Positions 49,468-62,123 are shown, counted from the first letter of the stretch. The stretch: 64,000 bases of DNA from Latrodectus hesperus (GCA_037975125.1 CM075852.1:2974714-3038713); one strand, 5' to 3'. The notes: generated by a model not told the origin, from the sequence alone. A program made the numbers and translations.

Positions 49468-50791
49468 TACGAGGGTTATTCAGAAAGTGAGGAACGTTTT
49501 GTAATAAAACAAAAACTAAGTACAGGAAAAAAATTTTTATTATATACATCTGAAAGAGTGACTAAAATGCTATTTTTCTACATAGTCACCAAACAAATTA
49601 AGGCACTTATCGCAGCGGTGGACAAGCTTCGAAATTCCTTCGTCATAGAAATCCGCCGCCTGCGATCTCAGCCAATCAGTGACGCACACCCGGAGCTCGT
49701 CGTCGTCATCAAAATGCTGTGTCGCTAGCCAGTTCTTCCTCTTCAGGAACAAGTGAAAATCACTCGGTGATAGGTCGGGACTGTAGGGTAGATGTGGAAA
49801 AAATCTCCCATTTGAATGAGTCAAGAAGTTCTGCAGTTCGATTTGCCGTGTGAGGTCGGGCATTGTCGTGAAAAAACAAAATTTTTGACGATAACTTTCC
49901 TCGGCGCTTGTTTTGCACTGCTCTTCTAAGTTTGCGCAATGTTTGGCAGTACCGATCAGAGTTGATTGTTGCACCACGCTCGAGAAAGTCAATAAGCAGC
50001 ACACCTTGCCTATCCCAAAAAACAGTAGCCATAATCTTCCGCGCTGACAAGGTTTGCAAAAATTTTTTTGGTTTTTTGGGGGAACTTGTGTGCCCCCACT
50101 CCATGGACTGCAATTTTGTCTCGCAATTGACGTGCTTCACCCACGTCTCGTCACCCGTTACGATTCGATCCAGTAAAGAATCACCATGTGTGTGGTAGGC
50201 GTCAAGAAATGTTAAGGCTGCTCCCATTCGCTGACCATTATTAAGATCAGTAAGCATTTTTGCACCCATCTTGCACAAAATTTTTGGTAGCCACGCTTGT
50301 GAGTCACAATTTCAAACAACAAAGACCGTGAAACTTGTGGGAAGCAAAGCGAAAACTCCGTTATTTTGAAGCGACGGTTTTCACGAATCTTCTCATCAAC
50401 TTTGGCGTCTGTCACAATGCTCGGGCGTCCACTCCTCTCTTCATCATGCACGTTGGTTCGGCCATTTTTAAACCGGATACACCATTTTCGCACTGAACTT
50501 TCATTCATTACGTCGTTGCCATACACTTCGCACAGTTGCCGATGAATTTCTATCGGTTTTACGTTTTTTGCTAACAAAAACCGTATTACGGACCGCACTT
50601 CACAACTGTCGGGATTTGAAATTGCAGCGCACTTTTTAAATTGGAATATTGGGAAAACGGGCAGCGCGGAGATGTTCTCGTTCTGACGGCTGGATACCAA
50701 CTGAAGCTCTGAGCACGCGCACACCAAAACATACGTGATCGCCAAGCGGCGTGAGACGGAAACATTCCCTACTTTCTGAATGGCCCTCGTA
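49468..50791 (-). mobile_element. Mariner transposon, 1320 bp, with TA duplication
   Basis: Element 49470-50789 between TA dinucleotides. Terminal inverted repeats: CGAGGGTTATTCAGAAAGTG on the left and the inverse of CGAGGGCCATTCAGAAAGTA on the right, about 30 bp with a few differences. The length is that of a complete mariner. It is inserted in a LINE RNase H frame. Confidence 0.92.
49570..50745 (-). pseudogene. Mariner (DD34D) transposase, two frameshifts
   Basis: Three minus-strand segments make up one transposase. The first is EVRSVIRFLLAKNVKPIEIH and NDVMNESSVRKWCIRFKNGR, the DNA-binding part. The second is IVTGDETWVKH (first Asp), to KILFFHDNARPHTANR (second Asp). The third is PYSPDLSPSDFHLF (third Asp), to CLNLFGDYVEK and the normal stop. 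Shifts lie near 50270 and in an A6/T6 run near 49798-49804. By my count 34 residues lie between the last two Asp, the mariner signature. All catalytic residues are present, but the protein is interrupted. Confidence 0.9.
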
Positions 50792-51154
50792 TCTTGAACT
50801 GTATTCCATTAGAAGACATGCTGACAGGTAGATTTAGCTCGTTCCATCGAGTCATCCCTGGTATCAAGCAGATTGTCCTGGAAGATCCCTTGTTTTTGAT
50901 TGCGATAGATATGTTCAGACAACACTTTCCCGATTCTTCAGTGGACACCTGAAAGGACTTACATTCGAGAGAGGTCTCAAGGTGCACCCGAATTGTCCTA
51001 AATGTCAAAATGAACTGGCATCACCGGCACTTATCCTTAAGTGCCTGGGGTTATCTCTTGAGGACCTATATAGGTCTCCTACGCTTGTTTTCGACTTTTT
51101 GAAAGCAAATGGACTCCGTCTAGTATATTCCTGGACATAGAGATTAGAAAGGAG
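50792..51154 (+). pseudogene. LINE ORF2 tail, part 2 (zinc-finger end)
   Basis: Continuation of the interrupted LINE: HLKGLTFERGLKVHPNCPKC, QNELASPALILKCLGLSLED, then SPTLVFDFLKANGLRLVYSW and a stop near 51138. The C-x2-C...C spacing marks the terminal finger. It is directly followed by SINE C2. Confidence 0.82.
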
Positions 51155-51462
51155 AATTGTTTGTGAGTGCCGCCCACTCTGTCTAGTGGTCAGCGGGCCT
51201 GGTTGTGGATAGGGAGGTCCTGGGTTGTGGATAGGGAGTTCGGGCATGGATGTACCTTCTCTTTCTGTCTACCCTTTCTTTCTCCTTTCCTTGTATAAAT
51301 CGGTTGTGAATGGCTGCCTTCCCTATAAAATGGGTATCTATGTCATGTGTGTACTGAGGAAATCGGACTCCACACCAAAATATGGTTCAGTTGAAAAATT
51401 GGAGCAGCGCACCCCACAATGTCAGCTTTGTTGGCACTAGACAACAACAATTTTTTGTGAGT
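51155..51462 (+). repeat. tRNA-derived SINE, family C, copy C2, promoter damaged
   Basis: SINE 51169-51448 with 14-bp flanks AATTGTTTGTGAGT (51155-51168) and AATTTTTTGTGAGT (51449-51462). The A box is present, but GGTTGTGGATAGGGAG occurs twice (51201-51216, 51223-51238) and the second copy replaces the B box. It ends GGCACTAGACAACAAC. By family C comparison the body is complete. Confidence 0.87.
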
Positions 51463-52824
51463 AGAAAAAATCATGAAATACACATGATAGAATATCCGAA
51501 GGAACCTGGTTTAAATTTGCGCAATAATATTTATCTTGCTTTTCTAAATATTGCCTTTTAGTTATAATTCAAAACTGTACCAAATTTTCCAGAATCATTT
51601 ATTAAACCTTTTGATCAATTTGATGTTTACCTACATCAGACATCTCATAAATTTAAACTACAATTATGAGACAAGATTAATGTCCAATTTGGTTCACATT
51701 GTTTCCCCATCTTTCATAAATAAAGTGTTGTTAATTTTTGTATGAATATTATACACTCGAAGAATTATGAAACATGCGAGTTAAAACATTTTTTTTTATA
51801 ATTCTTCAAATGAATCACAATTTGAAAATCTATAATTCAAAATGAAAATTTTTTCTCCTTTCTTAAAAATCATTGGTATACTATACTCCAAAAGTTGTTT
51901 TAGATTCTATATTTTTCTTTATTAAGTTCTATAAAGTAGGTACATTTGTATTAACATTATTGATACTACTTGAGAGGGAATAATTATGAAGTTAAATCTA
52001 GATGTGTTTATAAAATTTAGAAAGAATTTCCACATTCTATAATTCAAAAATAAAGGAATTATGAACAACTATTGAGGTACGAAGTAATAAAAATGCAAAC
52101 ATTCCCACTATTAACTGTAATATACGATATTTGTTTTAATTTCAACTATTTCAATGTTCATATCAATATAAAACGCTATGTACAAGCTAATTGCTCTGAA
52201 AAAACCCACGTTTCCACGGTGCGAAATAAAATAACTTATAACCGTATTCCAATAAATTAAGTAGAAAATTTATTATCTAAAGAGCAATTAATTATCCTTT
52301 GAAGTTAATATAAGCCATTAATTTCTTTTTTTTTCTGAAAGAAACAAGGTAACTTGATTATTAAAGTTTCTGCTCATTTGTTGAGCATCTAGGGCAATGC
52401 TAATTAGAAATTTTCGAAATGCCATTAGCTAGGTCATAAATTGATTATGACGTACCAAAAATTCCAGAGAGAATTTGGACTTTTTTATTTCAGGATGAGG
52501 GAGATGCAAAGAATGCTTCATCCGCATAAACTTGAAGGACTTCGCAATAATTTTTGAAAATGAAACTTTTGAAGTATTTCACTGGAAAATGATTAGTTCC
52601 TTAGTAAATTATCGTTTTAAAGTGCAGGTAATTTTTATTTTACTTTCAAACTGAGTATACAATTTAGATAACATTAAGGAATAGAATTCACTTAATTAAA
52701 AAATTTTATTTGTTATTTAAGAATATATTTTGTATTAAGTATTTGCAAGAAAATAGATGTTTTTTTAATTAATTAATTATCAAATATATATATATAGAGT
52801 GTAGAAATTAACCCTTCAAACTTT
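51463..52824. other. AT-rich, nothing recognised
   Basis: A short TA run near 52789. No gene identified. Confidence 0.4.
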
Positions 52825-53627
52825 AATAAGGAAAACATTAAGGTAAATGTAACATGTTGGGGTGAACTCGGTAATTTTAGAAAAACTCCGCGGAAACCCA
52901 GATTCGTTTTTTAAATAATTGAATGACAGAGATAAATTCAAAACAAAAATACAATAAAACTTAGTAATTTATTTTAGTAACTTAATTACAAGAGAAATTT
53001 ATATATACATTTACAATCAAAACATTCTTGATTAAATAATTGAGATTCTAACATTATTATTTGTTTTATGACAATTACACATTAATCTATCATAACTGAG
53101 TGTGACCAGTTTGACGAGGAACGAGAGATCAGACTCACCCCTTTTAGAAGTAGCAGTGTGGTGTCTCCTAACGTCAATGGCATTACCGGCTCAGGATCTC
53201 GCTTGGCTTGCTCATCGCTCATGAGCTTTCCCTCTTTTTCTCTGGTATCTCTCCTCAGACTCTATCGTCTCGTTTCTGTTCATCTATTTGTCGGACATTT
53301 GCAGCTCCATTCTGGAAATTCGAGGCAGGGTTCCTTCTGGAATGCGGTGGTTATACTTTGTTTACAACTAACATCGTTTTAGCTTCTTATTATGCTCAAT
53401 GAGGACCCAGTCCTCAATTGTGGACTCCTTTTCTATGTCGGGCTTCTCTGGGGCTTCTGTGTGTCTTCTCTGTGTTTGGATGCAGTTTTTAACTCTTCAT
53501 AATTTTCGGCTTAGCTCCTCCTCTTTACATCATTGGTTTTCCAAAGTTCTGTAGTTCCTCCTATACTTCTATGGGATAGGTCAGAAATCTCTCCCCCTCA
53601 ATAGGGAAAACATTAAGGTAAATGTAA
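52825..53627. mobile_element. 747-bp insert between 28-bp direct repeats, unidentified
   Basis: AATAAGGAAAACATTAAGGT and eight more bases occur at 52825-52852 and again at 53600-53627 with one difference. The insert has a GC-rich right half (53110-53590, CT-rich on this strand) and an AT-rich left half. Its left side starts close to TGTTGGGGTGAAC and its right edge is CTCCCCCTCA, which is LTR-like (TG...CA; a purine-rich run on the minus strand). The repeats are too long for an LTR target duplication. No recognised coding sequence. Confidence 0.5.
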
Positions 53628-53856
53628 GATTTATTGTTACATGCATTATCCTTCATTATTGAATTATGTTAGTCCACAAAGTCCTAAATATATATCCAAT
53701 TTATGCAATACAATTATAAAGGCTATTTGTACATTTTTAAACAATTTTATTTCCCTTCCAAAAAAATCCTCTACGTGGAAAAAATTTTATTTACACGACA
53801 ATTATTTTGTTAACAAATTTTATTTTTATATTTTCTGATAATTCAATCTTATGTTT

Positions 53857-54182
53857 ACAACAAAATGGCGCTGACCAACTTGTCTAGTGGTCAGCGTGAC
53901 TGACTACGGATAAGGAGGTCCTGGGTTCGAATCCCGGTTCGGGCATGGATGTACTTTCTCTCTTTATCTATACTGTTTTTGTCCTTTCCTAGTATGAATG
54001 AGGTGTGAATGGTTGCCTACCCTATAAACGGGTAGCTATGGCATGTGTGTAGAGCAAAGTCGTACTTTCACCTTCATGGTGCTCTGATTAAAACGAAAGA
54101 CGCTCCCAATCGACTTAATTCGCATAGCATAGCGAGCTTGGCTTGTCCAAGTGTCATTAGTAAACAACAACAAAATGGCGCT
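53857..54182 (+). repeat. Chimeric SINE: family C head joined to family A tail
   Basis: From 53873 the sequence follows family C (TTGTCTAGTGGTCAGCGTGA, intact B box GGTTCGAATCCC, GCCTACCCTATAAACGGGTA, GCATGTGTGT). At about 54050 it switches to family A (GAGCAAAGTCGTACTTTCAC, GGTGCTCTGATTAAAACGAA, CTTGGCTTGTCCAAGTGTCA) and ends in AAACAACAAC. ACAACAAAATGGCGCT flanks it at 53857-53872 and 54167-54182. Confidence 0.88.
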
Positions 54183-57030
54183 TTTAGAACGGTATTGGAT
54201 GAAAGGAAACGTTTACGCTCCTTATTCAGTAATTCAGAGAGGCTGTAAAAGCCATGATTTTAAGTAATGTAAAACAAAAGAAGAAAATATTACAAATATT
54301 AAAGAGAAAATATCGTCACAGTCTGAGCTTTAAATGAAAAATCCATCCTTAAAAGCTCACACTATGACAATCGTTCAATTATCCTTTGTCTAAAGAGAAA
54401 GCGTAGTTTTTCTAACATTTCAAATGAGAGAACTTTAATGCTAAATGAAAACCTACCAACTCATAGGTATTTTTCAAATACATTCAACTGCATAGTTTTT
54501 AACTGTAAATAAAATTGTTAAATTTGATTCGAATCTTAGAAAATCCAAAAATATAGTATCCATCGTTTTCCTCGGCGTCACATCTATATGAAAGCAGAAA
54601 ACGCAGCAGAATTTTTCATGAAAAACATTTGTCAAGATAGAAATGAGAAAATGTCCTAGCAATAGATGAAAGTTTAGCTAAAGGATTTAGGACAATCACT
54701 AATTTTTCATACAAAGGTAAGATAACAGTACAAAACGTTCGATAAAACTGTCAAAAACATAGCTCCATTTTTTTAAGCCTGAAATCAAGATCTTTACCCA
54801 TAATGCCATCAACCATCAACGTTGCATCAACATGCATGAAGACAAGCAACAACAAATAAAAATTCACGATTGTTTTTTTTTTTAATAGAACAAGGAAAGA
54901 GAATTGAAATTATATTCCTGGCTGATCATACCTGGTAAGTCTCTTGATGCTTTTGGACTCTGAAAATCTTCTCTAACGAAATGGAGATTTCCAATGTTTT
55001 GTGGACATGGGAAAGCTAATCTAGAGGATTCGAACAAAATACTTTTTTTTCACATTATGAAAACCATTGTTAACACGAAAATTATGATGTAGAATGATAA
55101 TTACGAGCAAGCACTATCCCATTAAGCATTTATCACACAAAATATAAATTTGATTTTTCTGTGTACTGTCAAAATCGTCTTCAAAAATGTACAAACAGCC
55201 TCTATATGCATATAATCTATACAAATACATGCATTTTATCACATGTATACAATTAGTGATTCCTTTAAGAATCTTTTAGATTTCCGCTTTATTTTGCGAC
55301 TAAACTTTTTTTATTTGTACAATAAATTTCTCATTAAAATGTAGTTATATATTACAAAAAAACTTATCGCTTACATATTTACAGAATTTTATTTAGATGA
55401 ATTGCATTTATCATCGAGCACAAAATTGTTTGATAAAAACTCAAATAAGAAGATTATTGAAATAAAAAAAGTAAATCCTCTAAATTTATTAACATATATC
55501 TAGCTATACTAAGATTAATTTTATTATATAAACAAATGATAATTTATGGTAAGAAAACTGAAATGTTGATATAATAAGTATTATTTAGCAGGTTGATACA
55601 AAATGTGAACTGTATGAACTGTGCATGAAACTTTTCACGGCCGTATTTTAAATAGATGGAAATTATATTTATTTTGTGATAAAACTCTTCATCAATGTGT
55701 ATGTATACTTATCAACTCCCTGATGATGAAAGTTCCTGCAAAATAGCCTATACATATTCAATTAATTATAGTTACGTGTAAAATATTATTTTTCACCTGT
55801 TAATATAATTTTAAAATACCTTTTTTTAATTTTTCAACAACGATTACGGGTATAAGGTAATGCTGTAAGCTTTTATGGTATTTGTTACTTATCTTAAAAA
55901 CATTTGGAAATAAAAATATTAACACTTGTTCCTAGTAATAAAATATTGAACCCACAGAAAATAAATACAATTAATTTTTAGACAGTATCTTTTTGAGTTT
56001 ATATAAATAAAAAGATATATGTATATATTGAACAGCATAACACTATTATAAACACAAATATAAAAACTATAATTATAAAATACTTATATATATATATTAT
56101 AAACTTATTAATATGAATACAAATTTGAAAATGCTAAATGTGTGAAACATGCTTCTATGACCAAAACAAGTACCATGAAAAAACATTATTATCAATGAAA
56201 TGTTTCAAAGACCATTTCACTGATAAAAACTATAATAAAATATACTATACTTACTTTCTGAAATTTAAATTTTTATATGTATAATCTAGTAATGAGTAAA
56301 TAATTAACTTGAACTTGATACGTAAAATGTATACTTTTCTGAGAGTAAAAACAAGGAAATTTATTGATATAAGGTTTAGTATTAAATTTCTTTCGAAATA
56401 AAATACTTTAATTTTTTTTATGTAATCAACAAGTATTTCATTTGAGTATCAAACATGAATATACAAGAATAAATTTGAATATCTAACACGACACTTTTTC
56501 TTTGAAAAGTTTTGTCTTAAATAAAGGTTTCTTTCATTTTAATTTACCCTGGAAGTACTCTTGTACTTCGGTCTAGCATCAATATTTAAGAGTACCGTTT
56601 GATTAAAATGAATTTAGAATATTTTTGGTTAGATCCATTGATAAAATAAATTTGCTGATTGAAGCATATGAAATATTTGATGAATTCTACAGCCAGAAAA
56701 AATAAATATATACATTATACTTGAATGCCAACAATTGCTTATAAAATGTGTTAAAATCTTCTAAATAAAGTTTAGTAATGTAGGATTAAAATAATGTAAT
56801 AAAATTTATCTTAACATTTATTTTGGGTAGAAATATTATTCCTAACATAAAATAGCTATTATACTCAGATAATGTATCAAGTACTGTGAAAATTAACAGC
56901 AAAACTACTCTTATATTTAGTGTAAAAAAGGCTTATAAGTAAAGATTACTTCTCAACAATTCAAAAGAACTTGTTTGATAAGTATTTTAATGCTTAAATA
57001 TTACTTTAAATACTAAATACAACAAAACGG
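54183..57030. other. AT-rich, nothing recognised
   Basis: 2.8 kb with no supported gene or mobile element. Confidence 0.4.
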
Positions 57031-57034
57031 ATAT

Positions 57035-57061
57035 GAATATATATATATATATATATATATA
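57035..57061. repeat. Short (TA)n microsatellite
   Basis: About 13 TA units. Confidence 0.9.
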
Positions 57062-57449
57062 TTGCAATTCAAAGTTTATTAAGCTTTGTTTGCGTGTGTG
57101 TGTATTATATAATATAATAATATTTTTCACTTCTTTTCTCATAAACCTGAAATAAGCCATGAAAATTTGAGTCATTTTTTGCGTTGCTTTTTAGAGTATA
57201 GAATTTGAAATGTTTTCAAAATATATCATGAATAGAGAGGAAATATTAATTTTTAAAACACGAATAAGTTATATTTAACTAGAGTTATTTTTGAGGCATG
57301 TTTTTCAACAAAAGTGTGATATTATATACCAATTTTTAATTAGAAGAACGAAGTTAAATTCATTCCTTTTTAAATGCGATATTTCCTTAATTTTCCAAGC
57401 ATATTTCCACTATGATATGGTCTTCGCGATGAAAGACGCATTTTCCTTT

Positions 57450-57810
57450 CAAAATATTTCAAATCGGCCTAAACTCATTATATTTGTGTCGAAGCATCCC
57501 GATTTAAGCCCGATCGTCTGCTTTTTCCATTCATGCAGCGCTGGCTGCCGTCGATTGATAAAAGAAAAAAACAAGAAACAAAAAGGTGGGAAGGATGAAA
57601 CGCAACCACCCCTTGTACCCAACAGATGGCGCAGATCCTCATGAATCGAAGCCGGTAGTAACGCCAGCACCGGAGCGGGAGCGAGAAGGGATCGGACGAA
57701 TGCCTCTCCCATCACACTACTGCATCTTGCGCCTCTACTCCTACAACCGCATCCATTGCCACCAACCTTCGCCAGTCGCTCTTCCCGGCAAACGATATTA
57801 TAAAGGTAAG
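57450..57810 (+). promoter_or_regulatory. GC-rich island and possible 5' first exon with splice donor at 57806
   Basis: The richest non-repeat stretch of the window, with many CpG sites. It ends CGATATTATAAAG|GTAAGTAC, a strong donor. A + frame from 57601 (MKRNHPLYPTDGADP...) is open to the donor, but its composition is not convincing protein, so a 5' UTR exon is equally likely. No match to SINE or LINE families seen here. No downstream exon found to 64000. Confidence 0.4.
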
Positions 57811-58984
57811 TACAAAACTTTCGAACAATTACCATTGTTTGCTCTTTTTTTTATTCTTTTTCGTTTTATTATTTCATTTTCAAACGACTCATAATTTTTC
57901 TCAATAACTCCACACGAATTTCAACAATAGGATGGAGTTGGAAAATCACATTCGAGAAAAGTTTTCAGCCGTGCGTACTTCGGAAGTGAGTTACCATGGC
58001 GACCCATCCATGCGGGGGAGTAAGGTTGAGAATCAATAACTATGACATTTAAACAGAATAATTTCATATTTTTTATTATTTGTGTGAGCATGAAAACTGT
58101 TTTTTTTTATTTATTTTATTTATTTGTTACTTGAATTCCAATAAAGAATTGCAAAATTCGCTGTCGTCGATGGAATGATAGTATGGAAATAGAATAAGTA
58201 ACGTTAATTGTTGCACAGTAGATGAACATGAACAATTACTTTATTGTTCCAAAAAAATATAAATTGTAAGACAGCTTAATATAGGTATGACAGGATGACA
58301 ATACCGCCGATGGTTCTACCAACGAATTAGAGTTCATAAATCAGAGTTGTTTATAAGAAATTTTTAGAAATGTTATTTTTACTTCTTGCTTTGCAAATGA
58401 ACTGAAATATTTTATATCATGCGCTTTAGAAACGTATTTGTAAGAATAAATAAGTGGTGAAAGCTTCTTCATAACAAAACTTATTTTTTTACTATGATTG
58501 TTAACAAAAACATTACGTGATTTTTTTATATATTTCTGTAATGCATAAAATAAATTCTCAGAATACATTCTTGAAGAATTTATTGTGATTTAAAGGAATT
58601 CTTCATTAATTGACTATAAATCTTTCTCTAAACTTTACAAACAACATTCCAGATTATCTAAATTTATTCAAAAATATTTATTGTAATCAATTTAATTTTC
58701 TGAAAAATGTTCAATTTACAAAACGCTATAACCGAATTCTAAAAACGACATTATATACAGTGTAACAAAATTTTAAAATCAGTGACAATTTAAGAATCAC
58801 AATTTTTTTAATAATTTTATTCATTTTATTTTATTAATAAGAAGAAAACAGAGATTTGTTTTTAAATAAAAGATAATGGAAAAAATCTGTTCTGAAATTC
58901 ACTTCACTGCACAGCACTAAGATTTTAAATAATTATATTCAATTGCACAGTTATAAGTGTTATTTATTTATATGAATAGCACTG

Positions 58985-58988
<4 letters not shown>
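57811..58988. other. AT-rich, nothing recognised
   Basis: Possibly the first intron of a gene starting at about 57.6 kb, if that call is right. Confidence 0.35.

Positions 58989-59065
<77 letters not shown>
58989..59065. repeat. (TA)n microsatellite, about 38 units
   Basis: Ends in TACATACAGTGTGTG. Confidence 0.95.
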
Positions 59066-59068
<3 letters not shown>

Positions 59069-59816
59069 CAGTGTGTGTATAGAGGATGGAGATGTATTTA
59101 TTCTAAGGAGAAATAGCTTGCATGAAAATGGGCTTAACCACACTTATATATTCAAGAGTATGTTGTTCGGTGAATTATAAAAATTAAAGTTTTGAAGGAA
59201 CATTCTTTATAAGTATTGTTTTTAGATCTAAACCACAAAATTTGAATCAAAAAGTTAATGCATGAAAAATAAATTTAAAATATTTTAATTTGTTAATACA
59301 TGAAAAATAAATTATTATTATTTAATTTTTTATTACGTTAATATAATTATCATTTTGATACAATGTAACAAAGAAATTTCTTTTAATAGAACATGGAAAA
59401 AAAACAAATTTTTTTCAATATTTCGCAAATTCAGATCAACAGAAATATATAATTAATTTAAAATTTTTCCACTTAAAAATTTAAGATGTATTATTTTTTA
59501 CTTACAATAAAAAGAATTTATTTATAATGAAATATATATATAAAATATTTGCAATAGCAATAATTCATAAATTGTTTTGATTTCTGTGTCACTGTTGAGG
59601 TGTATGAAATTCTTTTGTAATAATATAGATTAATAATAATTATAGAAATTCGGAATTTACAGCATAGATAGTAACAACACAGAGTTAATATAGTTTATAT
59701 TTTAAATATAAAGCCCACATATTTCGTCGGAAGATAAATACATGAAGAGTTTTACATATAATTGTTTAAAATACAAACAGTTAGTCATTTAATTAAAGGA
59801 TTTCATTAGAAAAGTG
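59066..59816. other. AT-rich, nothing recognised
   Basis: No gene or repeat identified. Confidence 0.4.
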
Positions 59817-59839
59817 GGTATATATATACATATACATAC

Positions 59840-59901
<62 letters not shown>
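59817..59901. repeat. (TA)n microsatellite with TACA interruptions
   Basis: The left third alternates TATACA; the rest is pure TA. Confidence 0.95.
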
Positions 59902-59903
<2 letters not shown>

Positions 59904-60869
59904 TTGATTACCATGTCATTAAATAACACCATAACACCGTAGAGTGATTCATAAATACAATGTTTTGTAATAAGAAAATTGTGTGTTAATAACAAAAAAT
60001 GATTAATTTTTCTATTAAATATGATGAACAACAATTATTGTAATAAAATGTATTTAAAATTTAATTATTGAGAAAAGGGAAAAAAATTCATTGCTACCTG
60101 ACGATTTTTTTTTTCATTTTTAATTTATTAACACAAATTTTGTCCTTTGATTGTTATAGTATTTTCTGTGTATTGGGGTAAAACAATAAAAATTAGAAAT
60201 AAACTCAAGTTTTATCTCATTAAAATAATTTTAACACTAATTTATTAATAACATAGGCTAAATGTTTTTTTATGTATTTTGCTAATTGAAAATATTAGCA
60301 AAAAAGAATTAAATTGCAAGTTTAAATGTATTATGCTTTCTTTAATAAATTAAGATAAATTCAAATTTGAGGACTGTTATGCCAATGCTTAAAAATCCCT
60401 CTATTAAAGTTACAAGTAGTATAATCCATGCATATTTATCTTTACCTACTGCCATTTCTTTTGGTTTTTGATTACTCTTCTTATTGATTAAATTTAAGTT
60501 GACTAAATAACATTAATTCTGTTGCACTTGGGTTTTGTCAAATAGCATTCTCAAAAGTCTTAAATTGAATTTCCATTTAAATTAATTTCTCTAACAGTGC
60601 GAGCTCCGTTTCTCTCAACAAATACATCATTTGAATCACAAACCTAAAGTCCTAATAGTGTTCAAGAAGAAATTTGACTTGAGAAGACAAATTAAGATTC
60701 CTTTACAATTCGTATTTCATTATCACTAAAAATGGCATATGAAAGATCTGTTGATGTTGACTTATCCAACTTGTGTGTGTGTGATCAACAAATAAATCGA
60801 TCAAGTCCATGGAATCCATGCCGGTCATGATAGAGTGTGTGATATGCTGCTTCAGGTGGTTCGAGAGTC
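59902..60869. other. AT-rich, nothing recognised
   Basis: No gene or repeat identified. Confidence 0.4.
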
Positions 60870-61137
60870 ATCAAAGGTTGAAGTCTGAATTTTCTCTAGC
60901 ATGCGAAGCTAAATGGTGAGAAAGCGGATGAGTCTTCGTAATTTAGAAGTAGAAGACAACCAGAGGTTATTATTTCACTTGGAAGACTTAACTACCACAA
61001 CATATTTTATATGCCCATGCTGCTATTAGCGAACAAGGCCGATCTCCGTTTTGGTCAGGAATTGAATTTACTACTTTTTGGACTACAATAAAAAACGAGA
61101 GTTAACAGCTTCACCAAACAGACCACTGCGGCATCAT
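60870..61137 (-). repeat. Degraded SINE, family B, copy B3
   Basis: Minus strand: TGCCGCAGTGGTCTGTTTGG head, then GGCCTTGTTCGCTAATAGCA and AAATTACGAAGACTCATCC, which match B1 (TTCGTGTTCGCTAATGGCGG; AAATTACGAAGTCTCCACC). The promoter boxes are eroded. It is the oldest-looking of the three B copies. Confidence 0.65.
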
Positions 61138-61304
61138 TAAAGTTCTAGAATCAACATTTCATTTTTTTGAAAAACTTTCAGCAATTTCTTTATCAGGAAC
61201 TCAGTTTAATCTGAAAATTTACTTACTTAGTTATTTCTGTCACCGAATCCTACATCAACATTTTTACAACTTTTAAATCATAATTATCACTATTAAAGCT
61301 GATT

Positions 61305-61375
61305 GAAGGCGGAGTAGTTAGCGTCACTAACTTCAGAGTAGCCGATCACGGGTTCACGAGCTGATAATTAATTTA
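61305..61375 (+). repeat. tRNA-like SINE head remnant
   Basis: GGCGGAGTAGTTAGCGTCAC (A-box-like) and ACGGGTTCACGAGC (B-box-like), about 45 bp apart. No recognisable body follows, and it does not fold as a tRNA by eye. Confidence 0.35.
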
Positions 61376-61892
61376 ATTGTGTATGAGTATGAAGCATCTG
61401 TAAAATAGAATTATCGAAGCAAGTTATGCAAGGAAAGAAAACATGGTTACTTAGCCCACAGTTCATTTCATAGATTTAGCATGGTTGTCTCTCAACTGTC
61501 ATTTTTTACACATGAAGGATAATTAAACCAAATTCATGTCATTTCATAAATAATTAAACCTTTAATTTAGCAAATTAGTTTAAATTGATAAAAATGAAGC
61601 CATTTGGTTCAGTTAGTTCTTGGAAATACTTAGTTTTTGACCAAATTAAAATGCCTACATTTCAAGGCTTTCAGAAAGTAATATTAGTTTTATGAATTAA
61701 AATAAATTGCGGTGCCATTTGTAGCATTAAATGACAAAAACCATTATAGATAATACCGCCTAGTAGCATTGACTTATTCAGAGATGTAATATTAAACATT
61801 TAATTAGAAAAGAAACGTATTCCCATACATTAAACATGTCTAGTGAGAGGGAATAAATAGATAATATTATTTATTTTTAATAAGATAAGAAA
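61376..61892. other. AT-rich, nothing recognised
   Basis: No gene identified. Confidence 0.4.
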
Positions 61893-62123
61893 ACATTACT
61901 GGACATACTCGCACCCTTACATTCGTTTAGGGTCAAAAAGTATTCCCTGTGTGCCTCAGGTGTAATTTCCACCAAGCTTCTCAGGACAATCTGCTCTCCT
62001 GTCTGGGTTTGGAGAAGAGAGATCTTTTTGATAACCCTGCGCTGGTTCGGGACTTTCTCTGGGCGAACGATCTACTCGACTTGGTCTAGATTGTACTAGA
62101 TCAAGTGGAATAAGGAACAACAA
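61893..62123 (+). pseudogene. LINE ORF2 zinc-finger end with (AAC)n tail
   Basis: SGHTRTLTFV, a stop, then QKVFPVCLRCNFHQASQDNL, LSCLGLEKRDLFDNPALVRD, FLWANDLLDLV and a stop, followed by GGAACAACAACAAG. It is the same family as 10.6 kb and 50.8 kb, truncated to the last 70 or so codons. Confidence 0.82.

Noticed and set aside
57449..57835. 128-codon minus-strand open frame as a gene
   Set aside because: It overlaps the GC-rich exon candidate on the other strand, shows no domain, and is explained by low stop density in GC-rich DNA.
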